From the NCBI GenBank assembly GCA_029817715.1, contig JARUPY010000533.1:2004001-2068000 (forward strand): a stretch of DNA of 64,000 nucleotides, in the 5' to 3' direction. Positions 28,028-39,392 of this stretch are shown here, piece by piece (within the stretch, counting starts at the first letter, position 1; each line of letters opens with the position of its first letter). Position numbers and translations under genes: made by a program. Source of the stretch: Melastoma dodecandrum. Lineage: Eukaryota; Streptophyta; Magnoliopsida; Myrtales; Melastomataceae. The notes beneath the pieces were generated by a model, which worked only from the letters and a program-made list of their open reading frames with translations, had not been told where the DNA came from and did no database searches.

Positions 28028-29327
28028 TCACTTTATCTTGAGGGCATCGAAGAAGCTCCACCCTTGCCCCAGCTCGTTCCCGTACAAGAACTCGAGGAAG
28101 TCCATGTACGAGCTCCCCACGTAACCCTTCAGGTGATCCTCGTCGATCAGCTCCTCAGCCGGCTCCATATTCTCCTCCATCACCAGACTCTGCAGGCTCG
28201 TTATTGAGATTCTGGTCTCGTCGACGTTGATGATCCCCCTGTGTACCACACTCTTGTATATGCCGTTGCTGAGGACTTCTAGGTGGTCCCCCACGTGAAC
28301 CTGTAGTGGCCCCTCTACGACCGGGACCAGCTTCCAGGAGGAGTCCTCGGGGTCCAGGATCTCGAGTCCGAGGGAGTTGGGGAGGACGATGGTCAGGCCG
28401 CTGAAAAAATGGCATTCAGTAGCAGCAGGGACTGAAAATAATTAGGACACAACACCCACTTGGTTTTCACATAAAAAATGTCAGACTCCGTTTTCTTGGC
28501 AAGTTGGGGCTTGAGAAGCTGACCGCCGCCATTTTTCCCAATATGCAATGCAAAAAGAACAGTTGGGAAGGGGGGGGGGGGCTTGATTTGATTCCAAGAC
28601 CACCAGATTCCTCGCCCTGGTGCAAATCCCAAAACGGCAAGAAGACAAAAAGGGATTTTGATATTATTTATGAATAAAAATTCCGACAAGTCGCCTTTTG
28701 GAGCGACAACTCGCCCTTACCGACCTCGGACTTTGCACTTGTTTTATTTTTGGTTTCATGAAAAAGGACAGGAGGGGACGAACCGTCCGAGGGAAGGGAA
28801 TACCTATAATTCGGCGGATTGGCGGGCCAGCATGTGATCCACTCCTCCAGGGGATGTGCGTAGTGCTTAATGAAGAATCTCCTGTTTCTCGTCACCTCCT
28901 CGCCGTCCTTCAGCCCCGTCTCGTACCTCACCGGCTCCCTCAGGTTCCCCGACTCGTACTTTCTCTTCTCCTGCTCCGGCAGCTCGAAGAACGCAGATGC
29001 CGCTTCCAGCGCCCATTCCATCACCGCGTTCCCTATCCTGTGATTCACCACCTTCCATGTGTTGCATAAATAAAATGGCGTGGGCAGAGTACACTGGTAT
29101 GATCAGGGAGGGAAAATAAAACAAGAGACGCCGGCTAACGAGCAAGTTAAAATTGGAACCTGGAAGAAACCCATGCGGCCACAGGCATTGCCAATCTCCT
29201 TCACGATGAGGGACCACTCCCTCGCGGTCTTTCTCAGCCCGGATATGTCGATCACGGTCAGTCTGGCAACTTCCGACTGCGAAACTATGGGATAGGGACT
29301 TGACATGCCCTGCCCGCCGATTTTCAT
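28028..29327 (-). CDS. 2-oxoglutarate/Fe(II) oxygenase lacking the HxD exon
   Basis: The gene reads as a DOXC-type 2-oxoglutarate-dependent oxygenase of 262 residues, against about 340 for the family. Exons are 29327-29160, 29051-28804 and 28400-28028, and the reading frame is kept across both junctions. The N-terminal DIOX_N part is present: LTVIDISGLR, then GRMGFFQVVNHRIG, then FFELPEQEKRKY. The last exon begins GLTIVLPNSLGLEI and contains VHVGDHLEVLSNG, the distal iron-ligand histidine in SVVHRG and the RxS co-substrate motif in TRISI. The segment that should lie between, carrying the proximal HxD iron ligands, is absent. I read the 403-base intron on the minus strand and found no trace of it. 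The product could not bind iron normally, so it is either a pseudogene with an intact frame or a non-catalytic protein. The ATG chosen gives a normal N terminus. Confidence 0.75.
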
Positions 29328-30693
29328 CGAGTGCACGGGTCCACTCATAGCAGAATGCCTTCTTATTAAAACCCACAACAATTTCTGAAGAGGAGGGGGG
29401 AGGGGGGGTAAGTTTTTTAGGATGGAGTCGAACAAACTGGGGGGGGGAACTGGGATTTACATATAGGGAGATACGAAACCAACAGCTGGGGTTAACTTAC
29501 TAGCAGAGGAAACCATTGGTAAGTTGACTGTGCAAAAAAACCTGCACTCAGTTATTGCTCTTGATAATCAGGCGCCTTGACAGGTGCAGTGTGCGAGGAC
29601 AAGGGAGGTCCCCCACTTTCCTTTCAAGAGTCTTAAAAGGTATTAAACACGTCGATGCCGTCATTGAAGTGGTAGAAGACAGAAGTACACTTTTTTTTTT
29701 TTGGGAGGAGGGGGATTCTCATTCTGGGGTCGTTGAATTGGGTCGGGGACTCAGTAATACAAGGCAGGGGGGGAAGGAAGGAAGCGCCCGGAACCTGCGC
29801 TGGTGTCTGCCCTGCATTTAGTTTTAGTCCATCCCTGTGTGGCGTTTTTCATTCTAGTTGTTTGCGGTTGGGGACATTTATTGACTTACCAGTAAAACCG
29901 GTCTCGTAGTCAGGGATGGTCCAACCTCCGGCTTTCCCATCTTTCTCCACTCGCTGAACGATGACAACAACACTCTTTTCACCCCCCATCTGCAACGAAC
30001 ATCGTGCATGAACGAATGGTGTCACTCCTTTTTCACGAATGTCGTGGATTTCTTTAGGGTTTTTTTTTTTACGATCTTTCTGCTGCATGTAAAACTTTGT
30101 CAGAACAACGAACGAGGGTTTGTGGGTTGCTGTCAGAATTCCTGCGGTATGCCCCCGGAAGAGAAGGCGGTCGGGTCTCTTTATTGGGTTTTGAGGCTTG
30201 GGTGAAAAGCCCCTTCGATGTTTGGGCTTCTTACCAGAGTCCCCTCCTCTGATTGGACCATCTCTTTGTCTGTCGGCAGCGACCGAACTTAACCCAAATA
30301 CTCGCAAGATCGGGCTCTTCCCCTCCGAGGCTTCCTTACTGACACGACGATTCTTTCATTACCTCCCGTGAATCCGAAACCCGGGGGGGGGAGGAGTCAA
30401 AGTTTGCTACCCGCAAAAGAATAAAAAATTTAAAGAAAGGAAAAGAAAGGTTAGGGCTCCGGGCAAGACGGAACGGGGGAGCCGAGCTGAACTGAGCTTG
30501 TGGTTGAGCTTTTTGCCCCGAAAGATTGCGTCTTTTTTTTGTCTGTTAAATTCTTTGGGAGTTTTGGTCTGATGGTAACATTCCGTTGCAGCCAAGGGGA
30601 ATAGAGAGGAGAGGCGGGGGATGAAGGCGCCCAGTTGGGTCGATTGCTAATCCCTTTTTTTCTCTCAATGAAGGGATAAACTTCAGGCAGAGA
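29328..30693. other. Divergent promoter region of the oxygenase and EMF2
   Basis: This spacer separates divergent genes and contains several G or T homopolymer runs. No coding sequence is supported. The EMF2 leader presumably lies at its right end. Confidence 0.5.
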
Positions 30694-33600
30694 ATGCCAG
30701 GCATCGCCTTGAAGCCCCGCGAAACCCCGTAATATTACTTATCCTTCGTTTTTTTTTTTCTCTTTTGTTTTGCTTTTTTTTTTTGGTTCTTTTACCTTTT
30801 TGGGCTGTTGAATTTTGATGTGTTTGTGGGTTGGCGATGCTGTTTTTGTAGGCACTCCAGAGGCGGAGATCAGATGTGCCGTCACGACTCTCAGCCGCAT
30901 TTGACCCCGGAGGAGGAAGCCGCCGCCGAGGAGAGCCTCGCCTGCTACTGCAAGCCCGTCGAGCTCTACAACATCCTCCAGCGCCGGTCCCTCAGAAATG
31001 TATCTTTCTTTGTTTCTCCTCCCCCTCCTTTCTTTGATTGTTGCTGCTTTCCCCCCGCTGTTTCGCTGACGGGCTGTGGTGTGGTTTCTTCTCTGTCCAG
31101 CCGTTGTTTCTCCAAAGATGTTTGGGCTACAAAATACAGGCCAAGAACCGGAGGAGGTGATGCGAAGCCTTTCCCCTACCCGTAATGTAACAATGTCTAG
31201 TTACTCCAGGCGCTTACTTTGTTTCTCGCGTGTTTTCAGAATACAGATGAGACTGTCGCTGTCGGGAAGTTCGAAAGAAGCGGCACAATATCAAAGGCTG
31301 CTTCCCATGTTTGTCCTGTTGGCGAGGTTGGACTCCGAAGTTACGGGTGCTGAGGTACCTTACATTTTGTCTTTCCCATCGTCTCATCATTGGCTAACAT
31401 CTTGCCGTTGTATGGAGCTTCCCTAAGTAGTAGCTATTGCGGCTTTTCGTATCATTACTTTCCTCCCTCGATGAAGTATTCTGCAGAATATCGTTACAGT
31501 AGAGCACGTCTGCTAATCAGTTTCGTCGGAAGTGGGAATAACCGCTATGCTCAAGGAAGTTTTCTTCTACCTGATATCAGTAAGCTAGAATTGGAGGCTA
31601 AACGAGGCTCCCTTTCTATCCTGATTGTGAGCTATGGTAAGTATGGGTTTTTTGTTCTACTTTTCTGAAGTCAGTCTTGTCTTCTTTGTTTATGCTTATT
31701 CTCTACCTTCTACTGTCACAGCTGGACCTGAGAAATCGTTCCGGCAGATTGATATGGCCAAGGTTCAACCGGCTATGACTGCTTTCCTGCGTAAGACCCT
31801 GAAATCTGAAAGACATATACTTGGAAGTTAAAAATTTAAATTTTGTATACTGTATAAAGGTTGAAATGATGTGCCTGATGTTAAATGGTCATGCCTGAAT
31901 CTTGTTGTGAGAGTATAAAATAAAATTTGTGCTAAGGTTTGACTGCATAGCAGTCTACTTTGTTTCAAATAGCTCTTTAAAGGAAGGATTTTGAGCCATG
32001 TTGGAACTAGTTGAACCTCAAATTTACCAATTCATCAAATCTGGGCATAGAAGGGATAGAACGTAACATCTCGTTCTAATGTACATACAGGGAATGCTCC
32101 GAGATACTGCCTCATGGGGAGGATTCCTATGGAATCTTTTTATGTATCATTGTCGAAGTCCCCTAATCTTCGTCTAGGACAGAGAGCAGAGGTCTCATTT
32201 TCTGTGGATATGTACCCCTGTCTTGTTAAGGTATGTATCATGGATGTCAGGCCTATATCTATGAACAAATTTTTTAAGTTTGCCCAATAATATAATTTCT
32301 CCATTATCAGTACCTCTTTAAAATTTCATCTAGCTTTTCTTTAACCACTTTTTCAGTTGAGTAAGTTACGAGAGGACAGACGCATTTCAGTCCAAAATCC
32401 GTGTACAGGAAATCTGGTATGCAACCGCCTGGCTTATCTTTCGTTTATTTTTTAAGGTTAACTTTTATTGCTTAATTTGATGGTTTAACCACTATAAGTT
32501 GCATTTCTTATTTCCAAAGATTCCACGTGAACAAGTACGGGTTGTTATTTCCGCGGAAGAGGTTGGCTGTAGTGATAGATCCCCTTATACTTCATATTTA
32601 TGTAGTGAAGACACATCATCCTCATCCTCTTCATCATCATCCTTATATCAGATGATTCGGTATGACATTTCTCTTTTCTAATCTATTTCCTGTAAATCTC
32701 TTTTACAAGTGTCTTGTCAAATGCATTTGGGCTTTTATTATTGTTCATTATTTTAAAATTTCTGAGTAATGCCTTTTTCCCCTTTCCTAGCTTGAGGGAT
32801 GGGAATGTTATTTTCAATTACCGGTACTTCAACAATAAGCTGCAAAGAACAGAAGGTATCCACTTTTTGAGGGAACCTTTTACGATCCTGCGTGTGATTA
32901 TCTCTTTATCTGTGTCTTCATGTATATCCTTTAATCGTAATATCCTCTACTCTTTGACTGCCACGGAATCCCTGGATTCAGATTAATGAATGTCACTTCC
33001 AGGCATTCATTCCACTTGTGTTGCTAATTATTATATGCATTTCTCTGAGAAATTGCAGAATATGTGATTTTTTTTTATGTTTTGTTGAATTTCCAGTGAC
33101 GGAAGACTTCACCTGTCCCTTTTGCTTGGTTAAATGTGCAAGTTTTAAGGTGGCCCTTTTAAGAGGTTTTGTATTTTGTTCATGAATCTTTGGTATGAAT
33201 TGTGTAATGGGGCTGATAAAATGCTAGTATCGAATGGCTGTAACAGGGGCTGAGATGCCATTTGTCATCGTCACATGATCTCTTCACCTTTGAGTTCTGG
33301 GTTGGTAATTTCTCAGATTTCCTTCTTCATAGGACAGGACTGGAAATCGAGAGAATGCTGACTGTTCTTTGTTGTGCAGATCACTGAAGAATATCAAGCG
33401 GTGAACGTGTCTCTGAAAACTGAAGGATTTAGGCCTGAGGTAAGAAAATCTAGTGTGATCAGACACTTAACGGTTTGTTTGTAGTTATATGTAGGGAACA
33501 GGATGCCTCCTATTTTGAAGATTTAAATTTGTGAACCCAACATTTTATTAAGTAATTATGGGAGGGTAATTGGAAAGAAGAGAAGAGATCACCATTGCCT

Positions 33601-35412
33601 CAATTGTAAAATTAAGAATTATCATCTTGGTGCCGTCATTTCTTGTGAATGCTAATGTATGGCTCTATGTTTAGATTGTTGATGAGGCAGATCCGAGGCT
33701 TCAAACGTTCTTCTTCTGGTAAATCACTGTTTGTCTTATTAACATCAGCGAAGAATAATGCTTCATGGTGGTAATTTCTCAAGATAGGAGTTTTGGGTTG
33801 TAACTGGTGAAACTTGCTTATTAACTTCGCAGCTCAAAACCCTTCAAGTGTAAGAGATCGTTTGGTGTTGCTCAAAACGCCAAGCATGTATATCCACTGT
33901 TACTGGAGTCTGAGTTTCCTTCCAGCGGATATGATCAACATGACAGAAATGATGGTAGGCTGATATTTTTCTTTTGGTAAACCGTGGCATATGGATGATC
34001 TCATTTTGACATGTACCTGCCTTGCAGTCTTATTCCAGTCAGCGTGTTCCATCATCTAGTTATTCAATCAGGCTTAACTACTTCTTGTCAAGTATATTCA
34101 TATATTATCCTGTCTAAATAACTAGTGTTAGGATTGGTTGGACTTGTGCCTGTTTGATGGAGGAATATAATATTGGGCTAATCACATTATGTTGCTCTGT
34201 ATTAGATGCTCGATCAAGTCAGAAGGGTCGAATTTCTGGTGAGCTAAACAATATAACGTTTTATAATTTCCTCTTGTAGATATCAGGCGTCTCACTTGTA
34301 CATTTTTCTCGCAGCCATTACAGCTGCATCAGGACACTCTTCTGTTGATGCTGACTGCGCTCAGTCTGTTTCCGGGAATAATCTTGCTATTTCCACAATA
34401 CTGCAGTTCTCGAAAACTAGAAAATTATATCTGGAGCAGCCTGAACCCAAGAAGTGAGTTTCCATCTCGTTCATCTTTCTCATGAAAACCATTTGCTTTC
34501 TTGCTGCCTGTTCTATTCCGCATCCCGAGCCTCGATGGAAGGATGCATAATGCCTGTTCAATTCAATGAGCAATGTCGTGATGGTGAACTTCGTCTTGAC
34601 GTTTGCGTAATCTCTCCAGCCATCTCCTCCAAAAGCGGCAATTCTTTCACTCGCATAGGGCTCAGGTGACGAATGTGGTTTCTTTGGTTTTTTTACAACA
34701 TCACTTGTTGTCTATCAGAAAACAGTTTTAGGCTTTTAGACTGATTAGTTCTCGTGGAACTGGTTGTAGCCAATGGCGGCCGAGCAAGTGATGTCTGACC
34801 GAGACAGCGAAGACGAGATCGATGATGATGTTGCGGACATCGAGGACCGACGGGTATGTATGAGACCGAGGGCCGAGGTGGATCTACCAATTGGCTGCAA
34901 TCCAAAGACATTTCTAAGTCGACTCTTCTTTTTAAATGTGTCTGCTCTCACAGATGCTGGATGATTTCGTGGACGTGACCAAGGACGAGAAGCGAATAAT
35001 GCACCTGTGGAACTCTTTCGTCAGGAAACAAAGGTTGGGGATTCGTTACTCTTCCTTGACGGATTGAGAATTTTCTAGGGGGGTGGTGGTGGTCATATTA
35101 CGTCTTCCGTGCAGGGTTCTGGCGGACAGCCACATTCCTTGGGCATGCGAGGCGTTTTCAAGGCTTCATGGGACCGACCTCGTCCGTACCCCTGCTCTTG
35201 CTTGGTACGCTTCTTTTAATCTCCCCTGGCCTCGTTCTCTCCCCTCAACATGATGATGATTCGTGTTTGAAACCAACCCATGTTGGGGATAATATATGAT
35301 CAGGTGTTGGCGGTTGTTCATGATAAAGCTTTGGAACCATGGACTGCTAGATGCACGCAGCATGAACAACTGCAACATCATCCTGGAGGGGTGTCAAAGC
35401 GAGGAGAGCTGA
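30694..35412 (+). CDS. EMF2: Polycomb PRC2 subunit EMF2 (Su(z)12 homologue)
   Basis: The product is 633 residues, very close to Arabidopsis EMF2. It is a PRC2 subunit that represses flowering and floral homeotic genes by H3K27 methylation. Coding exons start at 30694, 30852, 31101, 31240, 31477, 31722, 32091, 32357, 32520, 32791, 33097, 33247, 33380, 33675, 33833, 34206, 34315, 34620, 34770, 34954, 35115 and 35304 (22 in all). All phases agree. The N-terminal block is MCRHDSQPHLTPEEE, followed by AEESLACYCKPVELYNILQR. The C2H2 zinc finger lies in FTCPFCLVKCASFKGLRCHL with its second histidine in SSSHDLF. The VEFS box runs from VMSDRDSEDEIDDDVADIED through MLDDFVDVTKDE to ACEAFSRLHG and WCWRLFMIKLWNHGLLDAR. 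The acceptor before exon 5 (atgaag at 31471-31476) is weak, but it is the only one giving the conserved AEYSAEYRYSRA. Confidence 0.96.
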
Positions 35413-35856
35413 CCGGGGGTGGGAGGGATTGATTATAGGAGATGATGATGGAGAGAGGAAGGTGGGACTCTGATCCTTCCTCCAAATTGAGAGCAAAAAA
35501 GATATTACGGTGGAAGTTTGTTTATGCGCGCCATGCATTTCATTGTCAAAAAATGGAACCCCCCTGGAGTGATGATATGATTATTGGGGATGGATGTAGA
35601 CTTATCGGCCCTTTTGGGAAAAATGCCATATGCTTCTTCCTCACTCGTTTTTTAACAAAAGAATGGGAAATGGCAGAACGAAACCCCATCATCATCTTCA
35701 ATTCCAAATTGCTCTTCTTCTTATTATTATAAATCCTTAAAAAGAGAGATTCTTCTTGAGAGATTTGGGATTAAGAGCCAAATGCCGAAAGTACACGTCT
35801 TCCTTGAGATTCCCGGCTGCTGCTGGCCTTTAAGGTTCTTCGCATGCAGAGTCCCC
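35413..35856. other. Convergent 3' region of EMF2 and oleosin
   Basis: The spacer is AT-rich at its right end and contains 3' UTR sequence from both genes. No gene is seen. Confidence 0.5.
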
Positions 35857-36306
35857 CTAAGAAGACAGGTGTTGCTGCTGACCAGACAAGTGCTGCTGCC
35901 CGAACTGCTCCGCCCTGTCCCTCATCTCCCTCGTCTTCCCAGCAAGCTTCATCCTCACCTGGTCCAGCTGGTCCGCCCCTGCCGGATGCTTCCCCGTCAT
36001 GTACCTGTAGATCCACGACAACACCGTGATTGCGGCCACCCCGAAACCCCCAGACGACAGGAACCCCGTCATGATGAGCCCGGCCGTGATCACGGCGGGG
36101 ACCAGCACCGGGCTGAATATGACGAGTGGGGGAGTGGCGACCGTGAGGAGGATAACGGTGCCGGCTAGGATGAAGGCGGAAAGCACGAGCAGGGACCCGG
36201 CGGCGGTCACGGCAGTGGCTGCCTTGACGACCTGGTAGGACCTGGGCTGGTCTTGGTGGGCGACTTGGCGACCCTGCTGATACTGATACTGTTGCTGATC
36301 TGACAT
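35857..36306 (-). CDS. Oleosin, oil-body coat protein
   Basis: This single-exon gene encodes 149 residues. Oleosins coat seed oil bodies and keep them small. A hydrophilic N-terminal arm rich in glutamine ([14 protein letters not shown]) precedes a central hydrophobic hairpin of about 70 residues. Its turn is the proline knot [11 protein letters not shown], matching PX5SPX3P. The C-terminal amphipathic arm includes [20 protein letters not shown]. The hairpin and knot are diagnostic, and the lack of introns is usual. The upstream region carries seed-type motifs. The size suggests a low-molecular-weight (L) isoform, though the class call is tentative. Confidence 0.96.
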   Translation of the reverse strand: MSDQQQYQYQQGRQVAHQDQPRSYQVVKAATAVTAAGSLLVLSAFILAGTVILLTVATPPLVIFSPVLVPAVITAGLIMTGFLSSGGFGVAAITVLSWIYRYMTGKHPAGADQLDQVRMKLAGKTREMRDRAEQFGQQHLSGQQQHLSS

Positions 36307-36392
36307 GTCGTGGCGAAGTGAGGGATAATACCGAAGGTAGAGTTGGTGGATGAGGATGTCCGTCCGAAGAGACGAAGGTTAGGGGTGGGGGG

Positions 36393-36517
36393 TTAATATA
36401 ACAGTGAGAGGGGGGGTGAAGCTGGGTGGGAGAGTTCCGGCACGTATCGAGAGAAGAGTGTCACGTGGTCTTTGGGAGGGGAACACCGTCGGGGCTTTGC
36501 ATGCAAACCAGCACGTG
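36393..36517 (-). promoter_or_regulatory. Seed-type oleosin promoter: two CACGTG, one RY, TATA
   Basis: Upstream of the oleosin start are a TATA-like box (TATATTAA on the minus strand, 36393-36400), a G-box/ABRE CACGTG at 36462-36467, an RY element CATGCA at 36500-36505 and a second CACGTG at 36512-36517. ABRE plus RY is the usual pairing bound by ABI5-type bZIP and ABI3/FUS3/LEC2 factors in seed storage and oil-body genes. The motifs are seen; occupancy is inferred. Confidence 0.7.
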
Positions 36518-37867
36518 CTTCACTTTCGGACACGTTGTTACTCTGTGTTGTTCTTTCTTTCCTTCCTTTGTATATGTTATGTGGGATGGATGGGGGATAT
36601 CGCCAGCGAAATTGGGGGGAGACATGGGCCGTGGCCCAATAGACGGCCTCGACTACTGAAAGTTGTCAGGCCAGTCTTGAAGGAGGGGATGAAGTCGTGG
36701 TCGTCCTCTTCGTCTTTTTTTTTTTTTTTAAAGTTGATGGTGGTGGTTTTAGTGGGCATTGACTGACGTGGATGATACCAATGACTTTGAATACGAGGTC
36801 TCCCAAAATGTGTGATAAAAGGTTGTAGTATTTGTTCAGGGGTGTCGGACGTGGGTGGGCACGATGGACACCGAAAGAAGCAGGCTCAAACAAATTAAAA
36901 AGAACTCGTGTGGTGTTTTAAATTGTTATGTATTAAATATATATATACAACAATTGGTAGTTTTTTGGAGAAAGTAAAAAAACATGTTAGCCTGGCGATG
37001 GTCGTCGTCGTTGGAGTGGCGATGATATTTTCTAACCCATTTTGCAAGCCTTGGAAATTCTTATCCATCCCCCCTTTCTAATGATGATTTCTTTTCATTT
37101 TTCTTTCTTTTACACATCACTCTCTCAGCTTTGCCGTTGCCTCCAACAGCGTCCAATGTAAACTGGAAAATGTCAACAAACAGGAGTGAAAGGATCATCA
37201 TCATCGCCGCGACGTGGGCCAATGACTTCTTGCTAAAATAAAATGGAGACGCCTCTCTCTCTCTCTCTCGGTCGTCGGTTGTGTAGGGAAAAAGGGAAAG
37301 GCTTTGGTTCTCCATTGGCTTGTAAAAAGAACGCGTCCCATCCATTCCACTTCCCAAAGGAAGGAGGGATGTTGGGTTGGTTGTTGTTTCTTTATATAAT
37401 AATAATAGTAATAATTCATTCCATTTCACACGCCCATCAACTGCAACTACTTTTTCACGTAATTTTCTATATCCCTTTATTTTGGTCGACGCCGTCGTCG
37501 TCGTCCTCCCATGAGTCAAATATTGTTTGCTCATCCCTAACATGTTATAAATAGATCATCATTATGTAGAGTAACATCACCCAACCCTCTCAAACTACTA
37601 CTCTTTTGCCTGGATTGGATCCACACACCAAGTGACTCGGCCGGGGCTTCTAACTCTGTTTAAATAAATTTTCATCTCTCATTTTTTCCCCATTTTGCAA
37701 CCCAAATGACTCTCCCATTTCCACTTGATTTTCCTTTTACGCAATGTTTTGGCCATTTTACCAAAAAAGCGAACAGTAATCATAATAATAATACTCATTA
37801 ACATCATCTTCCAAAAGCTTGCAAGGTCTTCTTGACCCCGTAGAGTGTTCTGTATCATGCCGGGCTG
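36518..37867. other. Spacer between oleosin promoter and ERF gene
   Basis: No gene is supported. A CT microsatellite lies at about 37253-37270, and several GTC/GTT runs occur. The right end should hold the 3' UTR of the ERF gene. Confidence 0.45.
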
Positions 37868-38581
37868 CTACTTGCAAGCTGCTGCCCTGGCCTCCTTGCG
37901 CTTTGCCGAAACCCTGACCGGGGCTGGCTCCCCCGAACCTATCCTGTGCGGGAAGTTTAGCAGCGCCTTCGATCCCCTCAGGTCGTATGCTGCCCTGTCG
38001 TATGCCAGGGCGGCCTCCTCTGCTGTCTCGTAAGTGCCCAGCCAGACCCTGGCACCGTTCTTCGCGGGGTCTCGTATCTCCGCCGCGTACTTCCCCCATG
38101 GCCTCTGCCTCACCCCCCTGTAGTGCCTCCCCTTGCAGAAGCTGCTCCTTACAGGGCTGTTGCTACTGCCTGTCGCGCCTCCGCTGCTGTTACTTTCCGT
38201 CATGCAGCTGCTCTCTCCCGGGCTAACCGCGTGGGGCTCCTCCTCGTGGTGGTAGCTCGCCATCAGGGCCGCATTCCCCCCCTCGAAGCTCCCCAGGAGA
38301 GCGTCCGTAATGTCACCGGGAAGGGGCATGGCGGCGGGGTCGATGTGGGAGGGATACCACGATGAAGAAGAAGACGAGTTGTAGTAATCGAGGTCGTCGA
38401 CGTGGGGGTTACCGGGGTGGATGTTGAAGGAGGAAGAGCCATAGAGGAAGTGGTCGTCGGGGTCGTGGACCTGGGGAGGGTGGTACTGATCCAGGGGTTG
38501 GGGCAAGTAGTCGGTGAGGCTGTAATCGAGGAAGAAGTCGGTGGCGGGTTGGAAGGGGGAGTCATCGGAGAAGTGGTTCAT
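37868..38581 (-). CDS. AP2/ERF transcription factor, group IX (ERF104/105-like)
   Basis: The single-exon gene encodes 237 residues. The N-terminal half is acidic and rich in Asp, Pro and Ser, as expected for an activation region ([17 protein letters not shown]). The AP2 domain runs from [20 protein letters not shown] through [20 protein letters not shown] to [15 protein letters not shown]. Alanine and aspartate in the AAEIRD and EEAALAYD blocks fit the ERF rather than the DREB class, so GCC-box binding in ethylene, jasmonate or defence responses is likely. The protein stops soon after the domain ([13 protein letters not shown]), so the longer C-terminal tail of ERF104/105-type proteins is missing. 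The ATG at 38581 is preferred over an upstream in-frame ATG because the upstream part is TA-repeat leader. Confidence 0.93.
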   Translation of the reverse strand: MNHFSDDSPFQPATDFFLDYSLTDYLPQPLDQYHPPQVHDPDDHFLYGSSSFNIHPGNPHVDDLDYYNSSSSSSWYPSHIDPAAMPLPGDITDALLGSFEGGNAALMASYHHEEEPHAVSPGESSCMTESNSSGGATGSSNSPVRSSFCKGRHYRGVRQRPWGKYAAEIRDPAKNGARVWLGTYETAEEAALAYDRAAYDLRGSKALLNFPHRIGSGEPAPVRVSAKRKEARAAACK

Positions 38582-38646
38582 TTCCTGATGATCAAAGGTG
38601 GTGAGGGGGAGGGAGTGGCTGATACAAATACACGTTATCGAAACCT

Positions 38647-38668
38647 TATATATATATATATATATATA
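38647..38668. repeat. (TA)n microsatellite upstream of ERF
   Basis: About eleven TA units lie some 65-90 bases upstream of the ERF start codon. They could serve as a TATA-rich core promoter or simply be a leader repeat. A (CT)n run near 38740 and a (CA)n run near 38883-38901 follow. Confidence 0.8.
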
Positions 38669-38956
38669 TCTATAAAGAAGACGAAGAAGGGAAGAAGAAG
38701 AAAAGAAGTTGGAATTTGATATTTGGGGAGGAGACTTCTGTCTCTCTCTCTCTCTGTATATATAGACAGACGGATAGATTGAAGGGGGTGTTGATAAAAA
38801 ATAAAGGAATTGGGTTGGGCCGACGTCAAGGTGGACCCCACCCCCACCCCCACAATTCCATTCCCTTTGATTATACTTCATAACACACACACACACACAC
38901 TATATTATGCACCCCCTCTCCTCACCCTCTTACCAACCAAATAACGAAAAAGAAAG

Positions 38957-39392
38957 GCAAAATTATTCGATTTTTCATATACTGTTTTTTTTATTTATCC
39001 TATCGTTTTCGTAATATCTTTATATATCTCAAACTTATTTTGTTATTTTTTATCTATCTTTCGTCAGTCGTTCGACTAACGGAAGTTGATGCGGCACTGA
39101 CATGACACTAACGCCGTCAGTCGCCCTGGCATCACAAAATAAATCGCCGGCCAAATTATCCGATTTATCCTAAACTATATCGATTTCTTCCGATTTGGAG
39201 CGATTTATTTTGTAACGGTGGGGCGACTGACGGCGTTAGTGCCATGTTAGCGCCATGTCAACTTCCGTTAGTCGGACGACTGACAGAGGATATATAAAAG
39301 TAACGGAGTAAGTTTGAGATATATGGAGATATTATGTATATAAAATAAATAAATAAATCGATATAATTTAGAATAAATCAGATAATTTGGAA
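38957..39392. repeat. Foldback element with long terminal inverted repeats
   Basis: The left half (about 38957-39150) and the right half (about 39195-39392) are imperfect reverse complements. The best-matched inner arm includes cgactaacggaagttga, then cactaacgccgtcagtcgcc, then aaaataaatcgc on the left, each met by its complement on the right. The outer part pairs atatctcaaactta with its complement at 39310-39323. A 32-base terminal motif at the right end (39359-39390) also recurs in reverse complement at the centre (39151-39182). There is no coding capacity. This fits a MITE or Mutator-like foldback element. Target-site duplications are unclear because the edges are A-rich. Confidence 0.8.

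Noticed and set aside
28393..28689. Possible missing HxD exon within the oxygenase intron
   Set aside because: The translation of all three minus-strand frames shows no HxD motif or surrounding family blocks.
37758..38099. Antisense or alternative-frame proteins across the ERF, oleosin and other genes
   Set aside because: These are long shadow frames caused by GC-rich coding sequence and show no family similarity.
38582..38896. N-terminal extension of the ERF protein
   Set aside because: The extension is translated from TA and CT microsatellites and has no resemblance to ERF N termini.
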